Origin: Mangifera indica
Taxonomy: Eukaryota > Streptophyta > Magnoliopsida > Sapindales > Anacardiaceae
Direction: 5' to 3'
Length of the DNA stretch: 64,000 nucleotides
Assembly: GCF_011075055.1 (NCBI RefSeq)
Contig: NC_058153.1
Coordinates: 7,750,001-7,814,000 of the forward strand
The stretch's first letter is position 1, and each line of letters starts with the position of its first letter. This document shows, piece after piece, positions 1 to 11,428 of the stretch. The notes below the pieces were generated by a model. The model was not told where the DNA came from. It ran no database searches and saw only the letters and a list, made by a program, of their open reading frames with translations. A program made the translations under genes and the position numbers.

Positions 1-985
1 TCCGAATTCTCAAGCGTTGATTTCAATAAAATTTTATCCTAATTTGACTCATGATGAACAAGCGTTTGTAATCAAGAAAAAGTCAATCTGGATTGATTTA
101 ACTATATTGGACAAGCCAAATTGAGTTGCAATTTCAACCTAATCTAAACACACCAGGATTATCCCTAAATAACGTTATATCTCCAAAGTTTAAATAAACT
201 TTTATATGTGTGTGACTTATAAACTCTTTATCAAAGTGACAATATCTAAATTTGGGTTGAATACAAACATAAACCAAATTTGGCCTTTAGCAAGATATCA
301 TAACCACCTAGCTAACATAGTGTTAGTAAACAACTCCAAGTTTTGTCAACTACACAGTTATGTATAATTTGATCTCTTTATCAATCGATATCTCTCGAGG
401 TTAAGACATGAATGTATGTCTATCTTAGTAACTTGTCGATATGAACTGATACACATTAATAACCAAATGACTTTGATCAAGCTTTAACCTAATCTTATTG
501 TGGCTATAAATTCAAGTGGTTATAATGTCTTTCAGAATTCTCATGCAAGATATTACCTCTCATACTCAATAAGTGATAAATCATTTATTGATATACCATA
601 GTCTCTATATATATCTCGATTTGGCTAATCATCACCTTTATGATAATCTTAAATTATGGTGGCATGCTAGGTGGTATCAAACCATGTCGATCCTTATATA
701 AGGTGGTCAAGTGACCTTAGTCTAAAGATCACATGTACTTGTAAGTTAAAAGATTTATTTCATAAACATTAAAACAACCATCTATATAGAAATCCTCTTG
801 TTAGGTCAATCTGGTAAACATGTCTACAATGTGCACTTATATATTAGATCAAATTGTCAACTAAAAATTTTGCTACATGAGAGTCATTACCACTTTTTCA
901 GTAAGGTCGTTTAACACTATAATAGTCTCATCACCATTACTTGTGCCCTTAGTCAAAGTAATATCAAGATTACAAACGTTGTAGA
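1..985 (-). mobile_element. Ty1/copia 3' LTR, outer part (continues left of window)
   Basis: This is the reverse complement of the copia LTR seen whole at 36603-38156. Matching blocks include the stretch around 640-720, which corresponds to the block around 37000-37090 on the other strand, and the end near 940-985, which corresponds to 43020-43090. No coding sequence is present. The LTR resumes at 8755 after an inserted gypsy element and again at 11397 after a solo LTR. It belongs to the minus-strand copia element whose internal part lies at 11414-12826. The left end is outside the window, so its full length is unknown. Confidence 0.8.
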
Positions 986-3095
986 TGTAGCACTCATAGA
1001 TAAGTCTAAGGGCATTTTAGTCTTTTCTTAGTTTTAATTATGGCACTTAATGAATTCAATGGTACACACCCGTGTATGAAGGTATACACAACCATGTATG
1101 ATCAGTAGAAGTCAATAAGTGAATCAGATTATGATTGTGATCAAACAAAAAGTTGTCGTAGTTGTGTAACTAAACACATGGCCGTGTATAATTCTCACAC
1201 ATTCTTTTGCATTCCCAACTGCTTAAAAAATGAAAGAGTGTGAGAGAGAAGTTTGTGGTTGCCTAAGGGAGTCGTTGTCGATCATTAAAGTTATCATAGT
1301 TGTGCAAGAGAGACGTTTTCATCAAAATCCAAGTAAGTGGGGCTAAATTCCTTCCTCAATTATGAAATCCATGAAGTTATCCATTCTATCGATGAACCAG
1401 AGTTAATTACGCATGAATAAAATGTTTTCTATAATCATAAGTATGCTTAGTCCCTTTATTGTATGAATATTATGTATGTTGGTTTGATTGATCAATAAGG
1501 TCATGGATTTTATGTGTATGTTGATTGTGTGACATGAATTTCAGTAAATAAACTACCTTGGGGACTTAAGGATTCTTTGTATTCGTTTAAATATATGTTT
1601 AATTGATTGGTTGTCCCACTAGAACAATATAAAAACCTTAGGGTGTGATTCCAAATCGTGACACACGACTGTGTATGGTTCTTTTCACGCTCGTGTATCA
1701 TTCTAGAGTTTTGAAAACCCAAAGATCCTACTCTCATTTTGAGGGAAAAAATGCATGGTTGTATGATATGGGACACACACCTGTGTATAGTTTTCCAAAG
1801 ATAGATGACATGTGTCAGAAGACATATGAGTCGTACACATAGATCCGAGTACATGGGAGTATGTCTAGGGTAACTCTCTATGTGCATTTGCCTTATACAT
1901 GACTGTGTGTTGAGTGTCACACATCTGTGTATATGATTCAAGAGGCACACAAATATAGATTGAGAAGCACATGATCATATACTTTTAGACAAAATCATAA
2001 GATGATTATACCCATAGGTATGTGCAAAAGAGGGGTGAGAGTTATATGAGTAGAATAATAAACTAATAGAGGATATAGAATTCAAGAGAGACAAATGAGA
2101 TGCGCGAATATATGGATGATGACATAAACTTAGATCGAGTTAAATTTTAGTAAAAAAACAACAACCTTAAGACTAATGGCATAAAATTAAATAGTCACCA
2201 ACTATGTACGTAAGTGATGATATTTGTGAAAACAATAAGGTTAGATACTTATGAGATGTATTATGTACTTAGTGCAAAAGTGCATAGCTACCAAGTTCAA
2301 TTTAGGTGTGCATAGTAAGGATATGAGTTTCAGATATTCTTCAAATGATTAACAAGATGCACCATATATGTACCCAAGGTAAGGGCTATTTTTAGATAGT
2401 TAGTCGATAGTTTCGATTAGCTTATGTGGTAAAAGAGTGAATTGTTATAAGAGATTTTTCAATATGATTAGGGTATCCCAGTTAGATAGTCAGTTAGGCT
2501 GTCTGGTAAGTGCACGAGACATTAAAGTTGTTTTCACTAAGGCATCAGATATGTTGACTCTAGTTTGGGTCTTTGTAATTTTCATGGATGATTTATGTCA
2601 AGGCGTCGAGTGGTCATAGTGTGATAATATTTAACTTACAAAAGGAACGCAAGCTTTACTGTTAGATAATGTAATATCCAGGGATGTCGAAAGGTCTTCA
2701 CTTACTGAGTTTTACGTACATATTTTCGTTTGTATATTTTATAGGTAGAGGTGAGTAGAGAGACAAGCGAGGATCAACAGTCTAGTAAACAACAACACAA
2801 GGAGAAACGTGTTTATGTCAGATTTATCAGATATATATTTAACATTTTTATTATTATCATTATTATCTTAAAACATATTGGTTTACCCAAGATTTGTATA
2901 GTTATTCTTTTTAAAAACAATTTCAAATACTTGTCGTTTTATGAGTTTGATTAATAAAACAATTATTTTTTTCACATCACCTTTTTACATACTTTATAAT
3001 TATGATTATGCATTAAAGTTTTTAAATAGTCTAGTTGTACAAGTCTTTTTTGATATATTTCCATCAAGGGTATGTATCTAGAGAGAGGTGTTACA
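986..3095 (+). repeat. gypsy 5' LTR (2110 bp)
   Basis: It begins TGTAGCACTC and ends GGTGTTACA, the usual TG...CA borders. The 3' copy at 6565-8754 follows it block by block but differs at many sites, so the insertion is old. The LTR carries about eight short dyads of the type ACACA-nn-TGTGT (for example 1064-1075, 1084-1099, 1661-1676, 1686-1695, 1775-1786). Short open frames at 1645-1842 and 2437-2619 fall inside the LTR and show no protein features. Confidence 0.9.
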
Positions 3096-3098
3096 TTT

Positions 3099-3113
3099 AT
3101 AGTATCAAAGCAT
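3099..3113 (+). other. tRNA primer-binding site of gypsy element
   Basis: A few bases after the LTR end, TAGTATCAAAGCAT resembles the TGGTATCAGAGC site that pairs with the 3' end of plant initiator methionine tRNA, with two mismatches in the core. Its position just inside the 5' LTR supports the assignment. Confidence 0.75.
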
Positions 3114-3299
3114 GATATTGACACCCAAAAAGATGAAAAGTTTTATGTGTTTGATAAATGCATATAAAGTTAAGTAAGAAAATAACCCCATGCACAACAT
3201 TGACCGTCTTTGCATGCCTACTATTGTAAGTATTATAGACCTACTTTCAGATTAAAAGTAATATATGTCTAAAAATTGTTGTGATTTTAGGATGACGAG

Positions 3300-4450
3300 A
3301 TTCAGAAGATTGATCAGAGATGTCCTTAGTTAAGAGATGAGATAAAATAAGGCTTAGGGATAGACATTCAATGCACTAGTTGTGTCTTCCATTAATAGTG
3401 TTATTATTCGCTAGATTATGAAGGGGGTTTTAAGGCAGCACAGAGAGGTGTCAACAAATGTGGGCATCTAGCCTAGACCCTACTACTGCTAAAGCAATAG
3501 TCAGATATAAATGTGCCCTCTCGATAAAGTAGGGGGAGTGCAAAAACACCTCAAGTTGAGATTGAAGGTAGTAACATAGGACATGAACATCCTATTTATA
3601 ACTTGTTTAGTCATCATTAACCCTCACATTTCAAAAGTAATGTAGTGTTAGGGGAACTGCCAATTAAAGAGTGGCTAAAGGCAGTTAAGGATATCATAAG
3701 ATCTACTTGATAATAGATATTGATAAGATCTAGTATGTTGGTCTCCTACTAAAGGATGATGCTAAGGTTTGGTGACAAATGTTATATGAGACCAGTCAAA
3801 TTTTAAAAATGTTATAGGCAGATTTCAGATAAGTCTTCAAGTTAAAGTATGTGTCAACTGATGTCATACAATGAAAGCCCATGAGTTCCTTTATCTGAGG
3901 TAGAGGAACATGTCGATCAAAGAGTTTTCAACCAAGCTAAACTCATTGGCCAAGTATGCCCTTGGTGTGGCTAATTTAAAGAAAGGTCAGTTAGATGTGT
4001 TCATGGGAGGATTGAAGTCGGATATAACCAAGGATTTCATGATGGAAGATAATACTCCTAAGACTTTTTCAAAGGCCTTTAGTAAAGCCCTAAGATCTAA
4101 GGCCATGAGTAGTGCATGGTCAGGGATAAAGAGTTATCAAATGAGGCTAAACCACCATACCAGATGTAAAGGCAAAGTTAGCTAACTTTTAGTGACAACT
4201 GAATGAGAAGTAGCAGAGATAATCCTGACAGAAACAGTAAAGGCAAAAGACTTTTCTAGCCTAAGAATAAGAAAAATTAAAGGTGTAAAAAATAGAGAAA
4301 AGAGAAGCAGCCTAGATATGATGATTGCCCTACATGTCATAAATATGGTCTGAGGCACACCAACAAGTGCTTAGTTGGGTAGAAGGTGTGTTATAGATGT
4401 AAGCAGCCAAGACACTTTGCTAGGTAGTGCATAACCCCAATAAAGTAGAT
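3300..4450 (+). pseudogene. gypsy gag remnant with zinc knuckles
   Basis: Capsid-type sequence (retrotransposon gag family) is recognisable in several frames, including the stretch 3640-4180. An open piece at 3910-4185 contains SIKEFSTKLNSLAKYA, like the 'EYV.EF..LA.YAP' part of gypsy gag. Near 4325-4435 two Cys/His clusters follow: one reads CPTCHKYGLRHTNKC, the other is a CX2CX4HX4C knuckle (CYRCKQPRH...) with a stop codon inside its last spacer. Several stops and frameshifts make it a pseudogene. Gag would form the particle shell in an active element. Confidence 0.8.
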
Positions 4451-4489
4451 AATTAAAGGAAGACAAGCCTACGTATTCACAACTACTCA

Positions 4490-6551
4490 GACACAAACGG
4501 ATACTAGCCCTACAACTACAACGGGTCATTTACTATTTCATACTTGTCTTTTATATACTTTAATTAACTCTGGTATCATAAATTATTATTTTTTTATTTC
4601 ATCAAATCGAGCCACTCACCATAAAGTTCATCAATCCCTTTTGTAAAGAAGAATGATGGATTAATGAGGATATGCATTAACTATATAGAGTTGAATAAGA
4701 CGACAGTAAAGAATAAGTATCCATTCCTAAGAATTGATGATTTGTTTGACTAGCTCAAGGGTGCTTCAATGTTTTCTAAGATAGATTTGACGTTAGGGTA
4801 TTACCAAGTCAAAGTAGCAAAGTAGGATATACCTAAGACTCCTTTTAGAACTAAATATACGTATTATAAGTTTATGGTCATGCACTTCGGATTGATCAAT
4901 GCCTCAACAATATTTATAGACCTCATGAACAGGGTATTCCATGATTGCTTAGATAAGTTTTTGGTGGTGTTCATTGATGATACCCTGATATACTCCAAAA
5001 CTTGAGAGAAACATGAGTAGTACTTGAGATTTGTGTTTAAGAGACTGAAAGAGAGGTAGTTGTTAGTAAGGTTCTCTAAATATGAAGTTATTACTAGATA
5101 GTTGGCAAGTCTCTAGATCCAATCGATCATTTTGGATGATATCTATGTAGTACAAACTTTAGATGAAAAATGTCTATAGGTTAGGTAGAAGATGACTACA
5201 AATGTTGTGACTGAGTTCAGTATGGTAGAGAACATCCTAAGGTTCCAAAAGAGGATATGTATTCCTTGAGAGTAGAGTTTAAGAGATAAAATCTTATTTA
5301 AGGTGTACAGTTTCCTTTACATGACGTACCATATAAGCATAAAGATGTATTAAGATCTAAGGAAGATGTTTTGGTGGTCAAGAATGAAGAAAGACATTAC
5401 AGACTTTGTAACTAAGTGTCTTGTATGTCAACAGATTAAGGCTGAACATTAGAGGCCATTCAGACTTTTACAGTCTCTTAGTATCCTTGAGTGGAAGTAG
5501 GAACACATATCAATAGATTTTATAGTTAGATTATCGAGTGGTTATAATGCATTATAAGTTATAGTTGATCAGTTGACCAAGTTAGCACATTTCATAGATG
5601 TGAGAGACACCACGAGTACAGATCAGCTAGATTAGATCTATATGAGGGAGATTGTTAGACTCCATAGAGTACTTAGGATGATAATATCAGATTGAGACAT
5701 TAGACTTGTCTCAACATTTTGGCAGAGTATGCAAAAGTCCTTGGGGATAAGATTGACATTAAACACAACATATCATTCCCAAAATGATGGACAGACATAT
5801 TAAGTTAACCAAATGATTGAGGGCATATTAAGGGCTTATTGCCTAAACAGAGGAACAAATTGGATGGATGTGTTGTCATTGATAGAGTTTACTTACAATT
5901 ATAGTTAACAGGTAATGTATGGTAAGAGATGTAGATCATTGTTGCACTAGGATGAGATAGGAGAGAGAGATGTCTTAGCTCAACCATTAGGACCTGAGCT
6001 AACCCAGAGGATGATTGAGGATGTGAGGATGATTAAAGAGAAGATAAAACAAGTCCAAGACTGTTAGAAGAGTTACCTAGATCAATGAAGGTATGTTCTT
6101 GAGTTTCAAATGGGTAAGAAGGTATTTATTAGAGTTGCCTCTTATAAGCATGTTATGAAATTTAATAGGAAAAACAAGTTAACTATGACATTTGTAGGAT
6201 CCTTTAAGGTATTTGAGTGCATAGGTAAGGTTACCTACCAGCTTGCACTACTAACAAGCACGGATCGTATTCATAACGCGTTCCATGTATCGCTATTACA
6301 TAAGTATTTCAATGATCCTACCCATGTGCTTAATGTAAAAGATGTCAAGCTTGTGGATAATTTTGTCCACGAGAAGTGGCCAGTTCAGATACTAGACAGG
6401 TGAGTTAAGGAGCTCAGACATAAATAGATTTCCCTAGTAAAAGTTTTTTGAAGGAATCATCGAGTTAAGAAGGCTACATGAGATATTAAATAGCATATGC
6501 GATAGATATTCCCATACCTATTCGAGTGAATTTCAAGGAAAAAAATTATAT
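4490..6551 (+). pseudogene. gypsy pol remnant: protease, RT, integrase
   Basis: The protease is reduced to LYTLINSGI near 4550, with Asn where the catalytic Asp is expected. RT runs from about 4630 to 5110, with [12 protein letters not shown], the ASMFSKIDL block and a FIDD catalytic motif ([11 protein letters not shown], near 4965). RNase H is almost entirely missing around 5110-5270. Integrase covers about 5280-6100, with the CLVCQQIKAEH zinc part, the IDF and SD-type Asp sites and a VNQMIE Glu site. The C-terminal piece at 6110-6403 (TYQLALLTSTDRIHNAFHVSLL) is open and well preserved. Stops and the RNase H loss rule out function. Confidence 0.85.
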
Positions 6552-6564
6552 TAAGAGGAAGGAT
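6552..6564 (+). other. polypurine tract of gypsy element
   Basis: The purine-rich run TAAGAGGAAGGAT sits directly before the 3' LTR, where plus-strand priming takes place in LTR elements. Confidence 0.65.
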
Positions 6565-8754
6565 TGTAGCATCCACAAGTAAGTGCAAGGGCATTTAGAT
6601 TATTTTTTAGTTTTTAATTATGACAATTAATGAATTTAGAAGTATAAGCCTTGTATGGAGGCATACATAATCGTTTATGATCAACAGAAGTTAATAAGAT
6701 GATTAGATTGTGATTGCAGTGAAACAAGAAGTTACCTTAGTTATGCAAGTAGACACATGCTCATGTATTGTGTCCTAGAGATAAAAATAAAATGTGATCA
6801 ACCTTAATTCTCACATATTCTTTTGCATTCCCAGTTGCTCAAAAAATGAAAGAGTATAAGAGAAGAGTTTGTGGTTACGTAAAGGAGTTATTGCCAATCA
6901 TCAGAGTCATCATAGTTATGTAGGAGAGACATTTTCATTTGAATCTAAGTAAGTAGAGCGAAATTTCTTCCTTAATTATGAAATCTATAAAGTTATATGT
7001 TCTATCCATAAACCAAAGTTAATTAAACATGAACGAAATGTGTTTTATAATGTTTGTGAGTATATATTTGATTATGAGAAATCGTATGAATGCTTAGTCC
7101 CTTGATTGTATGAATATTGTGTATGTTGGTTTGATAGATGATTAAGGGCATGGATGTTATGTGTATGTTGATTGTATGACATGACTTTCAATAAAAATAA
7201 ACTACCTAGAAGACTTAAAGATTTTTTATATTGGTTTGAATATGTGTTTGATTGATTGTTTGCATGACTAGAACAATATAGAAACCCTAAGGTTCAATTT
7301 CTAAATTGCAACACATAATTATGTATGGTCCCCTACATGTCTATGTGTCATTCTAGAGTTTTGAAAACTCTAAGATCCCATGCTTGTTTTAAAGGCAGAA
7401 ATAGATATTTATGTAATATATGACACACACCTATGTATGACTTTCCAAAAGTTGACGATATACGCCAAAAGACATATGGCTTATATACGTGGATCTGAGT
7501 ACATGAAGTATGTCCAGGTTAACTCCCTATGTGCATCTATCTTATACACGACCGAGTGTTAAATGTCATACGCCCATGTATATGGTTCAAAAGGCACATA
7601 GGCATGGGTTAAGAAACACATGACCATATACCCCTAGACAAAATTAAAAGATGATTATGCCCCTAGGCTATGTGTAAAAGAGGGGTGAAAGTTATATAAG
7701 TAATATAATGAGTTAAAAGAGGATATAAAATTCAAGAGACATAAAATAAGGTGTTTAACTATATGAATGATGACATAAACTCAGACTGAGTCGAATTTAA
7801 GTTGAAAAATTAGCAACTTTACATTTAATGTCATACAATTAGATAGTCACTAGTTATGTACATCAGTGATGATATTTGTTAGATCAATAGGGTTAGATAC
7901 CAATGAGATAAATCATGCGTTTAGCATCAAGGCGCATAGTCACCTAGTTCAGTTCAAGTGTACATGGTAAGGATATGGTTTTCAAATATTCTTCACATGA
8001 TCAGTAAGATGCACCATATATATACTTGAGGTAGGGGTCATCTTTGATTGGTTAGTTAACAATTTCAATAAATTTATGTTGTCAAGAAAGAAGCTGCTAT
8101 TAGAGTTTTTTTGTGTAATCAGGGTGTCATAGTTAGATACCCCGATAGGCCATTTGGCAAATATGCGAAGCATCATAACAGCTTTCACTAGAGCATCAAA
8201 AATGCCAACTCCAGTTTAGGTTTTTTACAATTTTCATGGATAATCTATGTCAAGACATTGAGGTGTCATACTATGACAACATTTAGCTTAAAAATGAAAC
8301 GTGAGTTTTACTACCAGATAATATAATATCTAAGGATGTTGAAAGGTCTCCACCTATCGAGTTTTACTCATGTGTTTTTTTTTTACATGTTTTACAGGTA
8401 GAAGTGAGTAGTAGGATAGTCGGGGATCCAATAATCTAGTGAACAGATGCATGAAGAGATGGGCATTTATATCATTTTAGCTTTACCAAACATATATATT
8501 TAGTATTTTTATTATTATCATTATTATCTTCAAACACATTGGTTTACCTAAGATTTATATAGTCATTATTTTTAATAGAGATTTTAGATATTTGTTGTTT
8601 TATGAGTTTAATTAATAAAACAATTATTTTTATTACATCACCTTTTTGCAAACTTTATAATTATGATTATGTATTAAAGTTTTTAAATAGTCCAATTATG
8701 CATGTCCCTTTTGGTATTCTCATCAAAAGTATGTATCTAGAGAGGGGTGTTACA
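6565..8754 (+). repeat. gypsy 3' LTR (2190 bp)
   Basis: It begins TGTAGCATCC and ends GGTGTTACA. It aligns over its whole length with the 5' LTR at 986-3095, with many substitutions and small indels, and its dyads have lost CG at many places. Confidence 0.9.
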
Positions 8755-8954
8755 ATAGAATGACCATATGATGTGTTCATAAGGTTTTGATGATCAGTTG
8801 TTCGATCCTCTTGTCATACGTCTGTCATTCTAAACGCATATTATTCATACAATCATATTATACGAAACATTAATATGGTGAATAATAAAATAGCTCTATT
8901 AATACATAGTCAAATTACAATATTACAAATGTATAAATCGATTGGTTGTAAGGT
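8755..8954 (-). mobile_element. copia 3' LTR, middle part
   Basis: This continues the LTR broken at 985. Read in reverse it matches the first 200 bases of the copia LTRs at 36603 and 42820 (the TTAATAAA-rich stretch followed by the 'aacctt-atgaacac' block). A minus-strand gypsy solo LTR follows directly at 8955. Confidence 0.8.
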
Positions 8955-11396
8955 TGTAACACCCCTTATAAAAGTATTGCCTTTCAGAGGAAGATGTCGT
9001 TAATCAGACTATTTAAGCATGCATGTATTTTTAAACCATAAATAAATCATGTAAAACTTTTAATAAAACATTTTTTAGAAACCAAATGAATTACACAAAT
9101 ACCCTTTTCAAAAACATAATAGTCAAAAGTGCACAAAAAATATCTTTAACATAAAAAAATAGCAATATCAATATAGTCTGTATGTCTTTAAAACATAAAG
9201 ATAAATTGAATACATAAATTGGTAAAATCATGAAATGATAGAAATGCCTTCCACCTTTTTATGGTCGTTAACCATCGCTTACGTCACAGCCATTATGATC
9301 ACTTATACATGCACATATGAAAGTAGGGGAGTAAATGTTAAAACATTCAGTAAGTAAGACACTCTACTACTAACTTTTACTTAATCCCCCAAATACCTTT
9401 ATCTCAACCCATGTATCTCTGTCATCTAAAGTCTGCCACTAAACTCTCATTAGGATGATGATGGGTCTTGCAACTCATATTTCTCTCAGGAATCTCCAGG
9501 CTAGGTATTATAACTCTCAGATTGAACTATGACCTGCTTAATCACTAATAAACTACTTCTTAAATTCTTAACTAGTATGACTATATCATCACTATGGTTA
9601 ATTATGTTTTGCTTTGTCAGTAGAAACCACTTCATGAGGTCTTACTGGTATGCCCATAATATCTTTTGGCAAAAACATCATCATCTGAAAGTTATGTCCT
9701 ATAGTTATATGCTAAGTCAGTCGAATTAGATCGAATGTAAGGATTCGACACTTTGGTCATGTAAGCATTCATTATACAGTCCACTTACCTACACTATAAT
9801 TGGTATGTCAAACATCATTTTGATTAGGCTCTATTATGAGTTAGTACTCTACTGTAGGTATGATGTCCTACTATAGACGTTCCCTATTACAAGTGGTGTA
9901 GGGAGTTTTTATTCACAGTGCCTTATTGTAATGACCTTGAGATATCTAGCATGCATGTATCTCAAGCCTTAGATTACCTTAGGCTCATCTTAGTTTTCAC
10001 CATAATCATATCTTGTGCCCTTTTAAATTTTCATCTTTTATGCATATAAGGTATTACTACGTACTTAAAATCCTTATATTGTCCCTTGGAACAACCTATA
10101 AACATTTAGCTTAGTTCTCTTTTCCATTCTTTATTTTGTCCTTTATACACGAGCGTGTTACCTCTTGAACACATGCGTGTTATGCTTCTGTGTCATACAT
10201 GACCTTCTTTCTTCATGGCCTTTCCCTACGTAAATAAAATTATACATACATGAGGTTGTGTGTCTCCAGACACATGTGTGGCCCTTTTCTCTACTTACTA
10301 TCTTTTTCCCTTAACTTATCTCAATCACTTTACTTTTCAGAGGCATTTTAGTCATTTCACCCTACACATGATCATGCAGAAGATATATATGAGTAAACTT
10401 CATAACTCTAGTTGATTGCTTAATAGTTAACAACGTCTTAGGGTTATTAGATTGTCAGAAAACTTAGGTTCAATTCTGGGTTTTATGCACATTAGTATAT
10501 GTCTTATATCACACGACTGTGTGTCGAATCCAGAAAATGACAAACAAACCTAATTTGTACTTTAATATGATATTTACACTTGCGCATCACAATCGAATTG
10601 ACTCATACAAGTTCTATTGTAATTCAACATGAGAATGGTCATTAACACAATTCTCTGTCATCATATAATTCATATATTCTACTGTGGTATACATTAACTT
10701 ACCAACCCTTCATAAAATACACTGTTTCAAACAACATCTATTGGCATTATAACACTGATACAACATCACTATTCTCTCTTGACAATAAAAAACATGACAT
10801 AACATTATCATTACTATCAACATGTAATATTCAATCATAACAAAAGTTAATAATCAATCTCAAAACTTTATTCATACTTGCATAATTAATATCCATATTA
10901 GTAGAAAATCAATCTTTAATCCACATTAAGATTGTACCTAAATCAAAAGGGATAAGAAGCCCTACTTACCTATTTCCAGAATAACAGGTTAAGGATGATC
11001 AATTACTCTTCTTCTTTTTACCTTTTTACTTACCATATTGTTAGAAGCTGATCACCAGAGGTTCTGCATGAATCACCAACTCTTAAACTTTAATTCTCTC
11101 TCTTACTTTTAGAAAAACGCATGCATTTGGATAAGGATAAAAATTCCTAAAACATAGTAAAAATGTCGAATATAAATTGAATTTACTTAATGCCACATAC
11201 AACCTTGTATTGTTTAATTCAATTTCGTGCGAATACACCTTATCTAGTTGACACGACAATCAACACAAAAGCATAACCTTTTCATGCATGATTGTGTATC
11301 CCTTAAAAATCACAGTTTAACATTGAGTTCAATTTAATTTCGTTACATATCAATAAACACATACAAAATGACTATTTTGCCCTTGATGGTGATACA
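8955..11396 (-). mobile_element. gypsy solo LTR (2442 bp) in a copia LTR
   Basis: It starts TGTAACACCCC and ends GATACA, which is a gypsy LTR on the minus strand. Flanks are AAGGT (8950-8954) and AGGGT (11397-11401), a 5-bp target duplication with one change, and the copia LTR resumes on both sides. No internal sequence is present, as expected after LTR-LTR recombination. Inside, a short CCTACT array (9847-9900) and dyads such as CACACGACTGTGTG (near 10503) resemble those of other LTRs in the window. An open frame at 9529-9729 shows no recognisable protein. Confidence 0.82.
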
Positions 11397-11428
11397 AGGG
11401 TACCATCTTAATAATCACTCACCTATAC
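11397..11428 (-). other. copia LTR start and polypurine tract
   Basis: Reading the minus strand, a purine-rich run (GGTGAGTGAT) is followed at about 11413 by TATTAAGATGG, the degraded start of the copia LTR (TGTTAAGG in the copy at 42820). This is the boundary between the copia internal region and its 3' LTR. Confidence 0.6.

Larger units (their letters stand above)
986..8754 (+). mobile_element. Ty3/gypsy element with both LTRs, nested in a copia LTR
   Basis: Two direct LTRs (986-3095 and 6565-8754) bound an internal region of about 3.5 kb with primer site, gag, pol remnants and polypurine tract in the usual gypsy order (RT before integrase). The bases outside the LTRs are GTAGA (981-985) and ATAGA (8755-8759), a 5-bp target duplication with one change. 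The host copia LTR reads on across the gap when compared with its unbroken relative at 43020-43060. The integrase C-terminal part resembles the chromovirus (Tekay/Del-like) branch; that clade call is an inference. The coding region has many stops and at least two large deletions, so the element is not autonomous. Confidence 0.92.

Noticed and set aside
1510..1950. A 146-codon minus-strand open frame
   Set aside because: It spans the dyad-rich part of a gypsy LTR, is rich in Cys/His only because of CACA/TGTG words, and is not kept in the sister LTR at 6565-8754.
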